From Pararhizobium qamdonense (GTDB taxonomy: Bacteria; Pseudomonadota; Alphaproteobacteria; Rhizobiales; Rhizobiaceae), in assembly GCF_029277445.1 (NCBI RefSeq), contig NZ_CP119566.1, positions 2,482,001 to 2,546,000 on the forward strand: a DNA stretch of 64,000 nt, read 5' to 3'. The notes under the pieces were generated by a model. It did not search any database and was not told the DNA's origin. It saw only the letters and a list, made by a program, of their open reading frames with translations. Below, in pieces: positions 46,158 through 55,204 of the stretch (position 1 is the stretch's first letter; every line of letters begins with the position of its first letter). Both the position numbers and the translations under genes were made by a program.

Positions 46158-46371
46158 GAAAGTAATCCTGTTTGGCGTGGCCTGAAGCGGCAACAAAGCG
46201 CGCCGATTCGCATCTTGGCCGACAGTTCATATTTTTGCCACAGCTGGCAACGGCGCAGGGCGCGAACCGGTCAGTGTGCCGCAGGGGCCGCCCCTTTGAT
46301 TCGGACTCGCAAAACCCTGAATATTTCCCTATCTTCAACAGACGAGTTCGACTGGCGAAAGGGAGGAGCTC

Positions 46372-46632
46372 ATGGCAAGACTTCCGGCAGCACCGCCGCT
46401 CGACGGGTTGAAACGTCAGATCGACCGGCACCGCAAGGACAATCCGCAGCGCAATGACGGATTGTTCGTGCGCGAGACGTTCCGGCTCGAGCGGAGCGAT
46501 GCGCGGCAAAAAGCGCAGGAATGGTTCGATGCCTGGCCAAAAGCCGCCTATTGGACCGAGGTGGAAAGCTGGCGGCTGTTGGACGGTGACCAGATCGAAT
46601 TCACCATGCGGCGTTTGCCCAGCGCCGATTGA
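46372..46632 (+). CDS. Hypothetical protein (86 aa)
   Basis: A small, Arg/Asp/Trp-rich soluble protein that I do not recognise, with no signal peptide, membrane helix or Cys. The segment FVRETFRLERSDARQKAQEW suggests a helical N-terminal half and a short beta C-terminal half (VESWRLLDGDQIEFTMRRL). GGGAGGAG lies just before the ATG (about five bases), a strong site that supports translation. It lies between hemF (divergent) and soxR (convergent). Confidence 0.75.
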   Translation: MARLPAAPPLDGLKRQIDRHRKDNPQRNDGLFVRETFRLERSDARQKAQEWFDAWPKAAYWTEVESWRLLDGDQIEFTMRRLPSAD

Positions 46633-46660
46633 CGGCCGATAACATTCTCCATTCCCAGCA

Positions 46661-47140
46661 TCAACCCTGTTCTTCGCCTGCATGTTCGATCAGATAGGCG
46701 CCGGCGCCCTTTTCCGACAATGTGTCATCCGGGTTGCGCAGCGGACAATCGCGCATGGAGAGGCAGCCGCAGCCGATGCAGGACGTCAGTTGGTCGCGCA
46801 GCGCGGTGAGCTTGGCGATCCGTTCGTTCAGATCGGCCTTCCAGTGTTCCGACAGACGCTCCCAGTCGCTGACCAGCAATTGCCGGTCGTTCGGCAGGGC
46901 GGAAAGCTCCTTTTGAATATCGGCGAGCGGAATGCCCGTGCGCTGGGCAATCTTGATGACGGCGATGCGGCGCAGGACGCTGCGGGGATAGCGGCGCTGG
47001 TTGCCACGGCTGCGCATGCTCCGGATCAGGCCTTTGGTCTCGTAGAAGTGCAGCGTCGAGACCGCGACGCCGCTACGGGCAGCGACTTCTCCGACAGTCA
47101 GTTCGCGGCGTGGCAGTTGGCCCTGGTTTTTTTCCGGCAT
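46661..47140 (-). CDS. soxR: Redox-sensitive transcriptional activator SoxR
   Basis: MerR-family regulator with a 2Fe-2S cluster that senses redox-cycling compounds. The 159-residue protein has the winged helix ([20 protein letters not shown]), the dimerisation helix, and the SoxR cluster motif C121-x2-C124-x-C126-x5-C132 ([12 protein letters not shown]). ATG 47140 is taken as the start; an upstream in-frame TTG lies inside the SoxR operator. It is divergent from a flavin reductase gene, with the SoxR box between them. No soxS is expected here, so SoxR probably acts directly on the adjacent gene. Confidence 0.96.
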   Translation of the reverse strand: MPEKNQGQLPRRELTVGEVAARSGVAVSTLHFYETKGLIRSMRSRGNQRRYPRSVLRRIAVIKIAQRTGIPLADIQKELSALPNDRQLLVSDWERLSEHWKADLNERIAKLTALRDQLTSCIGCGCLSMRDCPLRNPDDTLSEKGAGAYLIEHAGEEQG

Positions 47141-47145
47141 CTCTA

Positions 47146-47176
47146 TTGACCTCAACTTTAGTTGAGGTTTTATACC
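47146..47176 (+). promoter_or_regulatory. SoxR box within a 19-bp-spacer promoter
   Basis: On the plus strand TTGACC (47146-47151), 19 bases and TATACC (47171-47176) form a promoter with the long spacer typical of MerR-family targets. The spacer holds CCTCAACTTTAGTTGAGG (47150-47167), an 18-bp dyad nearly identical to the E. coli SoxR site. Oxidised SoxR should untwist it and activate the flavin reductase gene, while soxR itself is autoregulated. Confidence 0.9.
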
Positions 47177-47214
47177 ATGAGCTCCATTCTATCGGCAACG
47201 GAGCTTTTGCAGAC

Positions 47215-47784
47215 ATGAACGAGAAAATGACCATCGCCGTCGTCTATGGCAGCGCACGCCAAGGGCGCTTCTGCGACACCGTCGTCAACTGGGCCTTGAC
47301 GGAGCTGTGGGCCGAATGCGGTTTCCGCATCACGCTGATCGATCCTCTGGAGCTGAAGGGTGGCGCCGGGGACGGGGTTCTTGACGGTGAGGCGCTTGAA
47401 GACAAGATCGCTGCCGCCGACGCCTTCATCATCGTGACGCCGGAATATAACCATGGTTATCCGGCCTGCCTGAAGGAACTGATCGACAGCTGCTACGAGC
47501 CTTGGCACGCAAAGCCGGTCGGTTTCATCTCCTATGGCGGCATTTCGGGCGGCTTGCGGGCCGTCGAGCAGTTGCGCCAGGTCTTTGCCGAACTGCACAC
47601 CGTCACCATCCGCGACACCGTCAGCTTTTCCAATGTCTGGGGCCAGTTCGATGCCGCCGGCAATCCGTTCAAGGCGGCGGAAGCCAAGGCCGGGCTGATG
47701 GTGATGCTGCGGCGCCTGAAATGGTGGGCCAGCGCCCTGAAAGCGGCCCGGGCAGAAAACGCCTATGCGGGCGTTGCGGCGTGA
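47215..47784 (+). CDS. NADPH-dependent FMN reductase family protein (SoxR target)
   Basis: A 189-residue flavodoxin-like NAD(P)H:flavin or quinone reductase. The FMN phosphate loop is VYGSARQGRFCDTV and the second site is TPEYNHGYPACLKELIDSC followed by PVGFISYGGISGG. It lies 40 bp downstream of the SoxR-box promoter, so it should be induced by redox-active drugs or quinones and may detoxify them. ATG 47215 is the start; GGAG is about 11 bases upstream. It converges on trmL with a 16-bp gap. Confidence 0.92.
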   Translation: MNEKMTIAVVYGSARQGRFCDTVVNWALTELWAECGFRITLIDPLELKGGAGDGVLDGEALEDKIAAADAFIIVTPEYNHGYPACLKELIDSCYEPWHAKPVGFISYGGISGGLRAVEQLRQVFAELHTVTIRDTVSFSNVWGQFDAAGNPFKAAEAKAGLMVMLRRLKWWASALKAARAENAYAGVAA

Positions 47785-47800
47785 CGCGGAAGCGTCGCTC

Positions 47801-48265
47801 TCAGCCGGCGACCTGCCGGAGCGCTTCGCCCGCGATCATCGCCACCGACATGGCCACGTTCAGCGATCGCTGGCCCTCGACCATCGGGACGATGATGCGG
47901 CTGTCTGCCCTGTCATGGACGTGATCGGGAACCCCGGCGCTCTCGCGGCCAAAGAGCAGCGTGTCGTTGGGCTGGAAGGAGAACCGCGTATAGGGCTCTG
48001 CCGCCTTGGTGGAGGCCAGCACCAGGCGGCGGCCCTCATGCCGGCGCACCGCCTCGAAGCACTCCCAGTTGACGTGGCGGGTCAGCGTGACAGAGGCGAT
48101 GTAATCCATGCCGGCGCGCTTCAGGTTCTTGTCGGACAAATCGAACCCGGCGGGATCGATAATATCGACGGCAAGACCCAGACACGCGGCAAGGCGCAAG
48201 ATCGTGCCGGTATTGCCGGGAATATCGGGCTGGTAGAGGGCGATGCGCAGTAAATGTGGCGACAT
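47801..48265 (-). CDS. trmL: tRNA (cytidine(34)-2'-O)-methyltransferase TrmL
   Basis: SPOUT-class methyltransferase modifying the wobble base of some tRNA(Leu) species. The 154-residue length is normal. SPOUT motifs are visible as YQPDIPGNTGTILRLAA, LLFGRESAGVP and VPMVEGQRSLNVAMSVAM, the last forming the SAM-binding knot. The start is not strongly supported: ATG 48265 (MSPHLL) is chosen from homology; an in-frame start at 48292 is possible. Confidence 0.94.
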   Translation of the reverse strand: MSPHLLRIALYQPDIPGNTGTILRLAACLGLAVDIIDPAGFDLSDKNLKRAGMDYIASVTLTRHVNWECFEAVRRHEGRRLVLASTKAAEPYTRFSFQPNDTLLFGRESAGVPDHVHDRADSRIIVPMVEGQRSLNVAMSVAMIAGEALRQVAG

Positions 48266-48292
48266 ATCAACAAGTCTTATGGGCTTCATCAA

Positions 48293-48659
48293 TGGCCGTA
48301 ATCAATCTGTGCCGTAATGGCAACAGAATCCTGACAGAGACAAAAATGATGAAAAAAACGCCATGGACAATCTGGCGTACCGGCGCAAATCATTCTAGTC
48401 ATGCTTCATCTTCAACGCGAACCATAGGAGGCATGCATGGATATTCGAATGACCACCAGCCTCCAGGCTGTGCCTCCAGTCCTTTTCGGCTGACCGGTTT
48501 CGCGCTTTTCCTTTTACGGCATCCTTGCGCTCGACCGCCCGCATTCCGGACGAACACGTCTCGCGTTCACGATTGAGCTGTTTTCCGGGTTTTTATGTTT
48601 CTGATCGATGAATGCGGGATGTCCCGCCTTCCTTCATTGGCTTCCTGAAGGAGCTTAGC
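48293..48659. other. 367-bp intergenic region between trmL and the ABC exporter
   Basis: It holds the leader frame described at 48427-48493 and a small stem (ACGCCA/TGGCGT, 48358-48363 with 48373-48378). The promoter of the ABC exporter must lie here. I see no other gene or repeat. Confidence 0.5.
48427..48493 (+). CDS. Possible 18-aa leader peptide with self-sequestering RBS
   Basis: A perfect AGGAGG (48426-48431) lies five bases before ATG 48437, which opens an 18-codon frame (MDIRMTTSLQAVPPVLFG) ending at 48493, 167 bp before the first ABC exporter. GGAGGCA (48427-48433) can pair with TGCCTCC (48471-48477) inside the frame, so ribosome progress could open or close the site. This looks like a regulatory leader, but nothing proves translation. 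An overlapping second frame from ATG 48433 is 47 codons long and shares the same region. Confidence 0.3.
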
Positions 48660-50528
48660 ATGTTCGGCTGGTTTGAATCCCGCCTCAATCCCTATCCCGT
48701 CGAGGAGCCCACGGTTCCGCCGCAGGGTCTGTTCGCGTTCTGCTGGCACTATACCAAGCCGGCGGCCCCCTGGCTGTTGACCATGTCGGTCTGCACCATG
48801 CTGATCGCGATCGGCGAGGTGGCGCTGTTCCAGTTTCTCGGCAATGTCGTGGATTGGCTGTCGTCCGCCAAGCAGGACACGTTCCTGCAAAGCGAAGGCA
48901 CCAAATTGATCTGGATGGGCGCGCTCATCCTGATCGGCCTGCCAACGGTCGTCGCGATCGATTCGATCATCATGCATCAGGTGCTTCTTGGCAATTATCC
49001 GATGATCGCGCGCTGGCAGATGCACCGGTATCTGCTGCGCCAGGGCATGACCTTTTTCGCCAACGAGTTTGCCGGCCGCGTCGCCACCAAGGTGATGCAG
49101 ACCTCGCTTGCCGTGCGCGAAACGGTGATGAAGATCCTCGACGTCTTCGTCTATGTCGTTGCCTATTTCATCTCGATGCTCGTCGTGGTGGCCGCCGCCG
49201 ACTGGCGGCTTCTGGCGCCGCTGATCGTCTGGATCATCATCTATATCTGCATCGTGACGCATTTCGTGCCGCGGCTCCGCAAAATCTCCAAGGATCAGGC
49301 TGATGCACGCTCGATGATGACCGGCCGCGTGGTGGACAGCTATACCAATATCGCCACCGTCAAGCTGTTTTCGCATGCCGGCCGCGAGGAGTTCTACGCT
49401 AAGGAAAGCATGGATGCGTTTCTGCAGACCGTGCACCGGCAGATGCGCAAGGTGACGCTGTTCCATGTGCTCGTCTACACCAACAACTGCATCGCGCTGT
49501 TTGCGATCTCGGCGCTCGGCATCTATTTCTGGATGACCAGCGGCATGTCGGTCGGTTCGATCGCCATTGCCGTATCGCTCGCCATGCGCATCAACGGCAT
49601 GTCGCAGTGGATCATGTGGGAAGTCTCGGCGCTGTTTGAGAATATCGGCACGGTCTATGACGGCATGAGCATGATGACCAAGGCGCATGACATTGTCGAT
49701 AACGACAATGCCAAGGTGCTGAAGGCACCGCAGGGGGCCATCGCGTTCGAAAATATCGGCTTCCACTACGGCAAGAACAAGGGCGTGATCGAAAACCTCT
49801 CGCTCGCGATCAAGCCGGGCGAGAAGATCGGCCTGGTCGGACGCTCGGGCGCTGGCAAGACGACGCTTATGAACGTGTTGCTGCGCTTCTACGATCTGGA
49901 ATCGGGTACGATCCGGATCGACGGGCAGGATATCGCTGCGGCGACGCAGGACAGCCTGCGCGCCCAGATTGGCGTGGTAACGCAGGATACGTCGCTGTTG
50001 CACCGCTCGATCCGAGACAACATCGCCTATGGTCACCCGGAAGCCGGTGATGCCGACATTATCGCCGCCGCCAAGCGGGCCAATGCCTGGGATTTCATCG
50101 AACAGCTCGAGGATAACCAGGGTCGCAGGGGACTGGATGCCCAGGTCGGCGAACGCGGCGTCAAGCTGTCCGGCGGCCAGCGCCAGCGGATCGCCATTGC
50201 CCGGGTCTTTCTGAAGGATGCACCGATCCTGATCCTTGACGAGGCAACCTCGGCGCTCGATTCGGAAGTGGAAGCGGCCATTCAGGAAAACCTGTTTGCG
50301 CTGATGAAGGGCAAGACGGTGATCGCGATCGCCCACCGCCTGTCGACGCTGACGGAGATGGACCGGCTGGTCATTCTCGAAGCCGGCAAGATCGTCGAGA
50401 CCGGTAGCCATGCCGAGCTGATCAGCCGCAGCGGTCTCTATTCCGATCTCTGGTCGCGGCAATCCGGCGGGTTCATCGCCGATGATGGCGATGGCACGGA
50501 CAAACAAAAGGAGGAGGCGGCCGAATAG
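48660..50528 (+). CDS. ABC exporter, fused permease/ATPase (first of a tandem pair)
   Basis: A 622-residue half-transporter: about six membrane helices in residues 30-320, then an ATPase domain from about 350. Walker A is GLVGRSGAGKTTLM, signature LSGGQRQRIAIARVF, Walker B ILILDEATSALD, with the H-loop IAHRLSTL. It resembles MsbA/Atm1-like exporters. AGGAG lies eight bases before ATG 48660. A paralogue of the same length lies 540 bp downstream; both have complete catalytic motifs, so they may form homodimers or a heterodimer. Substrate is unknown. Confidence 0.93.
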   Translation: MFGWFESRLNPYPVEEPTVPPQGLFAFCWHYTKPAAPWLLTMSVCTMLIAIGEVALFQFLGNVVDWLSSAKQDTFLQSEGTKLIWMGALILIGLPTVVAIDSIIMHQVLLGNYPMIARWQMHRYLLRQGMTFFANEFAGRVATKVMQTSLAVRETVMKILDVFVYVVAYFISMLVVVAAADWRLLAPLIVWIIIYICIVTHFVPRLRKISKDQADARSMMTGRVVDSYTNIATVKLFSHAGREEFYAKESMDAFLQTVHRQMRKVTLFHVLVYTNNCIALFAISALGIYFWMTSGMSVGSIAIAVSLAMRINGMSQWIMWEVSALFENIGTVYDGMSMMTKAHDIVDNDNAKVLKAPQGAIAFENIGFHYGKNKGVIENLSLAIKPGEKIGLVGRSGAGKTTLMNVLLRFYDLESGTIRIDGQDIAAATQDSLRAQIGVVTQDTSLLHRSIRDNIAYGHPEAGDADIIAAAKRANAWDFIEQLEDNQGRRGLDAQVGERGVKLSGGQRQRIAIARVFLKDAPILILDEATSALDSEVEAAIQENLFALMKGKTVIAIAHRLSTLTEMDRLVILEAGKIVETGSHAELISRSGLYSDLWSRQSGGFIADDGDGTDKQKEEAAE

Positions 50529-50546
50529 GCCGCCTCCAAGCCTTGC

Positions 50547-50954
50547 ATGTCAACTTCTAGGGCGATCGGCGTGAACGATATCGGTTTTGAATTCGACGTC
50601 CTGATAAAGGGTGAGCGCACGGCGGCATTCGATGTCTTCACCGCTGGAAATCCGGACTGGACCTGCCGCTACGGAAAGAATGGCGGCTTCCTCAGTGAGC
50701 CGCCTCAGCTGACCCTGGATGAAACGGATGCCAGCCGTTTCGTGGCGCTGCATCTCGATGCCTATGCGGCGCAGCTGTCGTCGCTTAGAAATCTTGGGCA
50801 TGGCCATTGCATTCGCATTGCCGTCTATTTCGATAGCGCGACGACGGCGGGTTTCAGCCTTGGCCTCAAGCCCTCGACCATGGCTCTGGTTTCGGCGCTC
50901 GGCTATGAACTCGAGTTTTGCGTCTATCCGTTCGCCGGCCATGATGACGACTGA
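50547..50954 (+). CDS. Hypothetical protein between the two ABC exporters
   Basis: A 135-residue soluble acidic protein that I do not recognise. It has no signal peptide or membrane helix. Visible features are a beta-rich N-terminal part (DIGFEFDVLIKGERTAAFDVF) and a C-terminal LKPSTMALVSALGYELEFCVYPF. No strong ribosome-binding site precedes ATG 50547. The start is 19 bp after the first ABC gene, so cotranscription is likely. It could be an accessory factor of the transporters, but that is only context. Confidence 0.6.
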   Translation: MSTSRAIGVNDIGFEFDVLIKGERTAAFDVFTAGNPDWTCRYGKNGGFLSEPPQLTLDETDASRFVALHLDAYAAQLSSLRNLGHGHCIRIAVYFDSATTAGFSLGLKPSTMALVSALGYELEFCVYPFAGHDDD

Positions 50955-51067
50955 AAAATTGGGGCTGAAAGCACCGCTTTTGAACATGACGGATTTGTAA
51001 TCGAGATCATCGGCGGTTGCGGCCGATTCCGGATTGCCGCGCGCGCGAATCTGCCTATATCGGAGAG

Positions 51068-52936
51068 ATGCTGCTGCGCGCCCTGTTTGCCTATTTCGAG
51101 AACTGGATACAGCCTTTCGCTGTTCGCGACGGCTTGCAGCCGCCGGAACGGCTGATCCCCTATATCTGGTTCTACATCCGCCAGGCCAAGGCGCCATTCA
51201 TCGCCATGCTTATTCTCGGCGGATTGACGGCGGCGATCGAGGCGACGCTGTTCTGGTTTGTCGGCCGCGTCGTCGATATCCTCGCAACGGTCAAGCCGGC
51301 CGACGGCTGGAGCGGGCTCCTGGCCGCGCACGGCGCCGAGCTGTTCGGCATGCTCGTCCTGATCGGCATCGTCCGTTTCGTGGTGTCGCTGGTGATGGCG
51401 CTGGTCGATCAGCAGGTGATCACGCCCGGGTTCTACAATCTGGTGCGCTGGCAATCCTACCTGCATGTCTCGCGGCAATCCCTGTCATTCTTCCAGAACG
51501 ATTTTTCCGGCCGCATCGTCACCAAGGTCTGGTCGGGCGGGCAGGCGGTCGGCGATGTCGTGACGTCGCTGATGGAAAGCGTCTGGTTCGTCGGCATCTA
51601 TTCGGTCTCGACGCTGGTGCTGGTCGGACAGCTCGATCTGTCGCTTGCCGTCGTCGTTCTGCTCTGGCTGATCGGCTTTGCCTTCCTGGCGCGCTATTTC
51701 GTGCCGCGCATCCGCAAACATTCCAAGGAAACAGCCGAAGCGTCGTCCATGCTGAGCGGCCGCATGGTCGATGCCTACAGCAACATGCAGACGCTGAAAC
51801 TGTTTGCGCGCGACGAGGAAAACGACCGCTACATGCGGAAGGGCTTCGATATCTACCAGGATACGATCCTGCGCTTCACCCGGTTCATCACCGGCGTGCG
51901 CGCCTCCATGGCGTTTCTGTCGGGGATCATGATCGTCACCATGGCAGGCTTGAGCGTCGATCTCTGGCTGTCCGGGGCAATCAGCTCAGGCGCCGTGGCA
52001 TTTACCATGGCGCTGATCCTGCGGCTGAATTTTCTCCTTAGCCGGATGATGGTTCAATTTAACGGCATCATGCGCAATATCGGCACGATCCAGAACGCCG
52101 CCGAAATGATTTCGCAGCCTGTTCAGCTGGTCGATCAGCCGGATGCGCCGGCCCTTGTCGTCAAAAGCCCCGCGATCCGTTTCGAGAATATTCATTTCCA
52201 TTACGGCAAGGGGCAGGGCGTTATCGATAACCTGTCTCTCGTGGTCCGGCCGGGTGAGAAAATCGGCATTGTCGGCCGCTCAGGCGCTGGCAAGACCACG
52301 CTCGTCAATCTGCTGCTGCGCTTTTACGATCTGGAATCCGGCCGCATCCTGATCGACGGACAGGACATTTCCACAGTGCGGCAGGAATCGCTGCGCATGC
52401 AGATCGGCGTCGTCAGCCAGGATACCTCGCTGCTGCACCGCTCGATCCGCGACAATATCCTGTTTGGCCGTCCCGATGCCGACGAAAACGGCCTGCGCGA
52501 GGCCGCCGAAAAGGCAGAGGCTCTGGAGTTTATCGAGAATCTGCAGGACCAAAGGGGCCGCAGGGGATTTGACGCGCATGTGGGCGAGCGCGGAGTGAAG
52601 CTCTCCGGCGGGCAGCGCCAGCGGGTGGCGATAGCACGCGTGATGCTGAAGGACGCGCCGATCCTCGTGCTCGACGAGGCGACTTCGGCGCTTGATTCGG
52701 AAGTCGAGGCCGCCATCCAGTCCAATCTCGACCGGCTGATGCATGGAAAGACCGTGCTTGCCATTGCGCATCGCCTGTCCACCATCGCAGCGCTCGACCG
52801 TCTGATCGTCATGGATCAGGGCCGGATCGTCGAAGATGGGACCCATGACCAGCTGATCGCAGCCGGCGGTCTCTACGCCGATCTGTGGCTGCGCCAGTCC
52901 GGCGGTTTTCTGGCCCGCGAGGCTGCGGCCGAATAA
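51068..52936 (+). CDS. ABC exporter, fused permease/ATPase (second of a tandem pair)
   Basis: A 622-residue half-transporter, paralogous to the one at 48660. Membrane helices cover about residues 35-325 and the ATPase domain starts near 350: Walker A GIVGRSGAGKTTLV, signature LSGGQRQRVAIARVM, Walker B ILVLDEATSALD and H-loop IAHRLSTI. The two share long identical stretches (RSGAGKTT, LLRFYDLESG, SQDTSLLHRSIRDN), which suggests gene duplication. ATG 51068 is directly preceded by GGAGAG, closer than usual, so a nearby alternative start is possible. Confidence 0.92.
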   Translation: MLLRALFAYFENWIQPFAVRDGLQPPERLIPYIWFYIRQAKAPFIAMLILGGLTAAIEATLFWFVGRVVDILATVKPADGWSGLLAAHGAELFGMLVLIGIVRFVVSLVMALVDQQVITPGFYNLVRWQSYLHVSRQSLSFFQNDFSGRIVTKVWSGGQAVGDVVTSLMESVWFVGIYSVSTLVLVGQLDLSLAVVVLLWLIGFAFLARYFVPRIRKHSKETAEASSMLSGRMVDAYSNMQTLKLFARDEENDRYMRKGFDIYQDTILRFTRFITGVRASMAFLSGIMIVTMAGLSVDLWLSGAISSGAVAFTMALILRLNFLLSRMMVQFNGIMRNIGTIQNAAEMISQPVQLVDQPDAPALVVKSPAIRFENIHFHYGKGQGVIDNLSLVVRPGEKIGIVGRSGAGKTTLVNLLLRFYDLESGRILIDGQDISTVRQESLRMQIGVVSQDTSLLHRSIRDNILFGRPDADENGLREAAEKAEALEFIENLQDQRGRRGFDAHVGERGVKLSGGQRQRVAIARVMLKDAPILVLDEATSALDSEVEAAIQSNLDRLMHGKTVLAIAHRLSTIAALDRLIVMDQGRIVEDGTHDQLIAAGGLYADLWLRQSGGFLAREAAAE

Positions 52937-53307
52937 CGCACCGGAGTGGCGTCAAGCGGCCCTGCAATGCCGCGTTTCGATCGCACCGGGCGGCAAAAAG
53001 CGGTTTGCGAACATCGGCTTCGGTTTTCCCGCGACAATGTGGCTCACCCCTTGCACCCAAGGCTAGACATCCCCAGCGATCAAGCATAGAACGCGCCGGA
53101 ATGCCGGGGGAATCTGCCGTTTTTTTGATGGGCGAGGTTTGCCCGGTTTTGGTGCATGAGCGGAGAAGGCGAAAGTTTTCTTCGAATCGTGCATAGAGGC
53201 TTATTGATTTGGCGCTGTTCTTTCGCTCAAGTGTCAGCACGGGGCGCGGATCGACGCCGGGGACAGTGCGGTTTCCGCAAAACATTGCGTGAGAGGATGG
53301 TTTAGCC
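52937..53307. other. 371-bp region upstream of petA
   Basis: No credible gene is seen; open frames here lack start sites or sensible composition. It presumably holds the petABC promoter. No T-tract terminator with a stable stem is evident after the ABC gene, so readthrough is possible. Confidence 0.5.
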
Positions 53308-53886
53308 GTGAGCGAACACGAGATATCAAGCGAAACCTCGGGCGAGCCCACTCGCCGCGATTTCCTGTATTTGACCACCGGCATGGCCGGTGCGGTTGGT
53401 GCCGCCGCCGTTGCATGGCCGTTCATCGACCAGATGCGGCCCGACGCCTCGACGCTGGCGCTGGCCTCGATCGAGGTCGATGTTGCAAGCCTGCAGCCGG
53501 GCATGTCGCTGACGGTGAAATGGCGCGGCAAGCCGATCTTCATCCGCAACCGGACAGACAAGGAAGTCGAGGAAGCCAATGCCGTTGCGCTGGCCGACCT
53601 GAAGGACCCGGTTGCGCGCAACGCCAACCTGCCAGCTGATGCGACGGCGACGGACCTTGACCGCTCCGCCGGCAAGGAAAAAGAAAACTGGATCGTCATG
53701 GTCGGCTCCTGCACGCATCTGGGGTGCGTACCGCTTGGCCAGGCCGGCGATTTTGGCGGCTGGTTCTGTCCGTGCCACGGCTCTCACTACGATACGGCCG
53801 GCCGTATCCGTAAGGGCCCGGCACCGCAGAACCTCGCCGTACCGACATTTGCGTTCGCTACCGACACAGTCATCAAGATCGGTTGA
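53308..53886 (+). CDS. petA: Ubiquinol-cytochrome c reductase iron-sulfur (Rieske) subunit
   Basis: The 2Fe-2S subunit of the cytochrome bc1 complex. A twin-arginine-type signal ([17 protein letters not shown]) serves as the membrane anchor. The Rieske cluster motifs are CTHLGC and CPCHGSHYD, each giving a Cys and a His ligand. Length is 192 residues. The start is GTG 53308, with AGAGGATGG about eight bases upstream. It is the first gene of petABC; petB starts 14 bp after its stop. Confidence 0.97.
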   Translation: MSEHEISSETSGEPTRRDFLYLTTGMAGAVGAAAVAWPFIDQMRPDASTLALASIEVDVASLQPGMSLTVKWRGKPIFIRNRTDKEVEEANAVALADLKDPVARNANLPADATATDLDRSAGKEKENWIVMVGSCTHLGCVPLGQAGDFGGWFCPCHGSHYDTAGRIRKGPAPQNLAVPTFAFATDTVIKIG

Positions 53887-53900
53887 GGGGAATACTGATT

Positions 53901-55175
53901 ATGAGTGGTGATCATTCAACCTATACGCCGACGTCCGGTATCGAGAAATGGGTGGATTCGCGCCTGCCGCTGCCGCGGCTCGTGCATGACAGCTTCGTTT
54001 CCTATCCGGTTCCGCGCAATCTGAACTACGCCTACACATTTGGCGCCATGCTCTCGGTGATGCTGATCATCCAGATCCTGACCGGTGTCGTTCTGGCCAT
54101 GCATTACGCCGCCGAAACGACGGTTGCGTTCAATTCCGTCGAAAAGATCATGCGCGACGTCAACCAGGGCTGGCTGCTGCGCTACATGCATGCCAACGGT
54201 GCGTCGTTCTTCTTCATCGCCGTCTACCTGCATATCGGCCGCGGGCTCTACTACGGCTCGTACAAGGCGCCGCGCGAAATCCTCTGGATCCTCGGCGTTG
54301 TCATCTACCTTCTGATGATGGCTGCCGGCTTCATGGGCTACGTTCTGCCCTGGGGTCAGATGTCGTTCTGGGGCGCCACGGTTATCACCGGCTTCTTCTC
54401 GGCCTTCCCGCTGGTCGGCGAATGGATCCAGCAGTTCCTGCTCGGTGGCTTTGCCGTTGACAATCCGACGCTCAACCGCTTCTTCGCGCTGCATTACCTT
54501 TTGCCCTTCATGATCGCCGGCGTCGTCGTCCTTCACATCTGGGCCCTGCATGTGGTCGGCCAGACCAACCCGACCGGCGTCGAGGTCAAGACCAAGACGG
54601 ACACGGTTGCCTTCACCCCTTACGCGACCCTCAAGGACGCGCTCGGCGTATCGGTCTTCCTGTTGTTCTACGCATGGTTCGTCTTCTACATGCCGAACTT
54701 CCTTGGCCATCCCGACAACTACATCCCGGCCAATGCGCTGAAGACACCGGCCCACATCGTTCCGGAATGGTACTACCTGCCGTTCTACGCGATGCTGCGC
54801 GCCATCACCTTCAATGTCGGCCCGATCGATTCCAAGCTCGGTGGCGTTCTGGTGATGTTCGGTGCGATCATCATCCTGTTCTTCCTGCCATGGCTCGATA
54901 CGTCGAAGGTTCGCTCCGCCGTCTACCGCCCCTGGTACAAGCTGTTCTTCTGGCTCTTCGTGATCAACGCCATCCTGCTCGGCTGGCTGGGCTCGCGTCC
55001 TGCTGAAGGCCTCTACGTCGTGATGTCGCAGCTTGGCACTCTCTATTACTTCGGTTTCTTCCTCGTCATCATGCCGGTTCTCGGCCTGGTCGAGACGCCG
55101 AAGCGCATCCCGAATTCCATTACCGAAGCGGTTCTGGAAAAACAGGCTGCGAAGAAAAAGCCAGTTGCTGCGTGA
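53901..55175 (+). CDS. petB: Cytochrome b subunit of the bc1 complex
   Basis: Carries the two b hemes and both quinone sites of the bc1 complex. The 424-residue protein has eight membrane helices; heme-ligand His residues lie in [20 protein letters not shown] and [23 protein letters not shown], and the Qo-site PEWY occurs in [18 protein letters not shown] precedes ATG 53901. Its TGA shares bases with an ATG of the petC frame. Confidence 0.97.
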   Translation: MSGDHSTYTPTSGIEKWVDSRLPLPRLVHDSFVSYPVPRNLNYAYTFGAMLSVMLIIQILTGVVLAMHYAAETTVAFNSVEKIMRDVNQGWLLRYMHANGASFFFIAVYLHIGRGLYYGSYKAPREILWILGVVIYLLMMAAGFMGYVLPWGQMSFWGATVITGFFSAFPLVGEWIQQFLLGGFAVDNPTLNRFFALHYLLPFMIAGVVVLHIWALHVVGQTNPTGVEVKTKTDTVAFTPYATLKDALGVSVFLLFYAWFVFYMPNFLGHPDNYIPANALKTPAHIVPEWYYLPFYAMLRAITFNVGPIDSKLGGVLVMFGAIIILFFLPWLDTSKVRSAVYRPWYKLFFWLFVINAILLGWLGSRPAEGLYVVMSQLGTLYYFGFFLVIMPVLGLVETPKRIPNSITEAVLEKQAAKKKPVAA

Positions 55176-55204
55176 TGTCTGCGAAGATCAAGGAACCCAA
55201 AACA

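Noticed and set aside
46158..46371. FixK/Fnr or Irr-type control site upstream of hemF
   Set aside because: No TTGAT-N4-ATCAA dyad or similar palindrome was seen in the gap.
47783..47796. Small hairpin GACGC-GGAA-GCGTC between the flavin reductase gene and trmL as a terminator
   Set aside because: Only five pairs and no T-run; the 16-bp gap is too short for a typical terminator.
48433..48576. A 47-codon frame (start ATG 48433) as a real gene
   Set aside because: Its ATG is only one base from AGGAGG, whereas ATG 48437 has ideal spacing in another frame; Pro/Arg-rich composition gives no protein signal.
48567..50507. A 646-codon minus-strand frame antisense to the first ABC exporter
   Set aside because: The exporter on the plus strand has complete ABC motifs; the antisense translation is biased in His, Asp and Arg as expected of a shadow.
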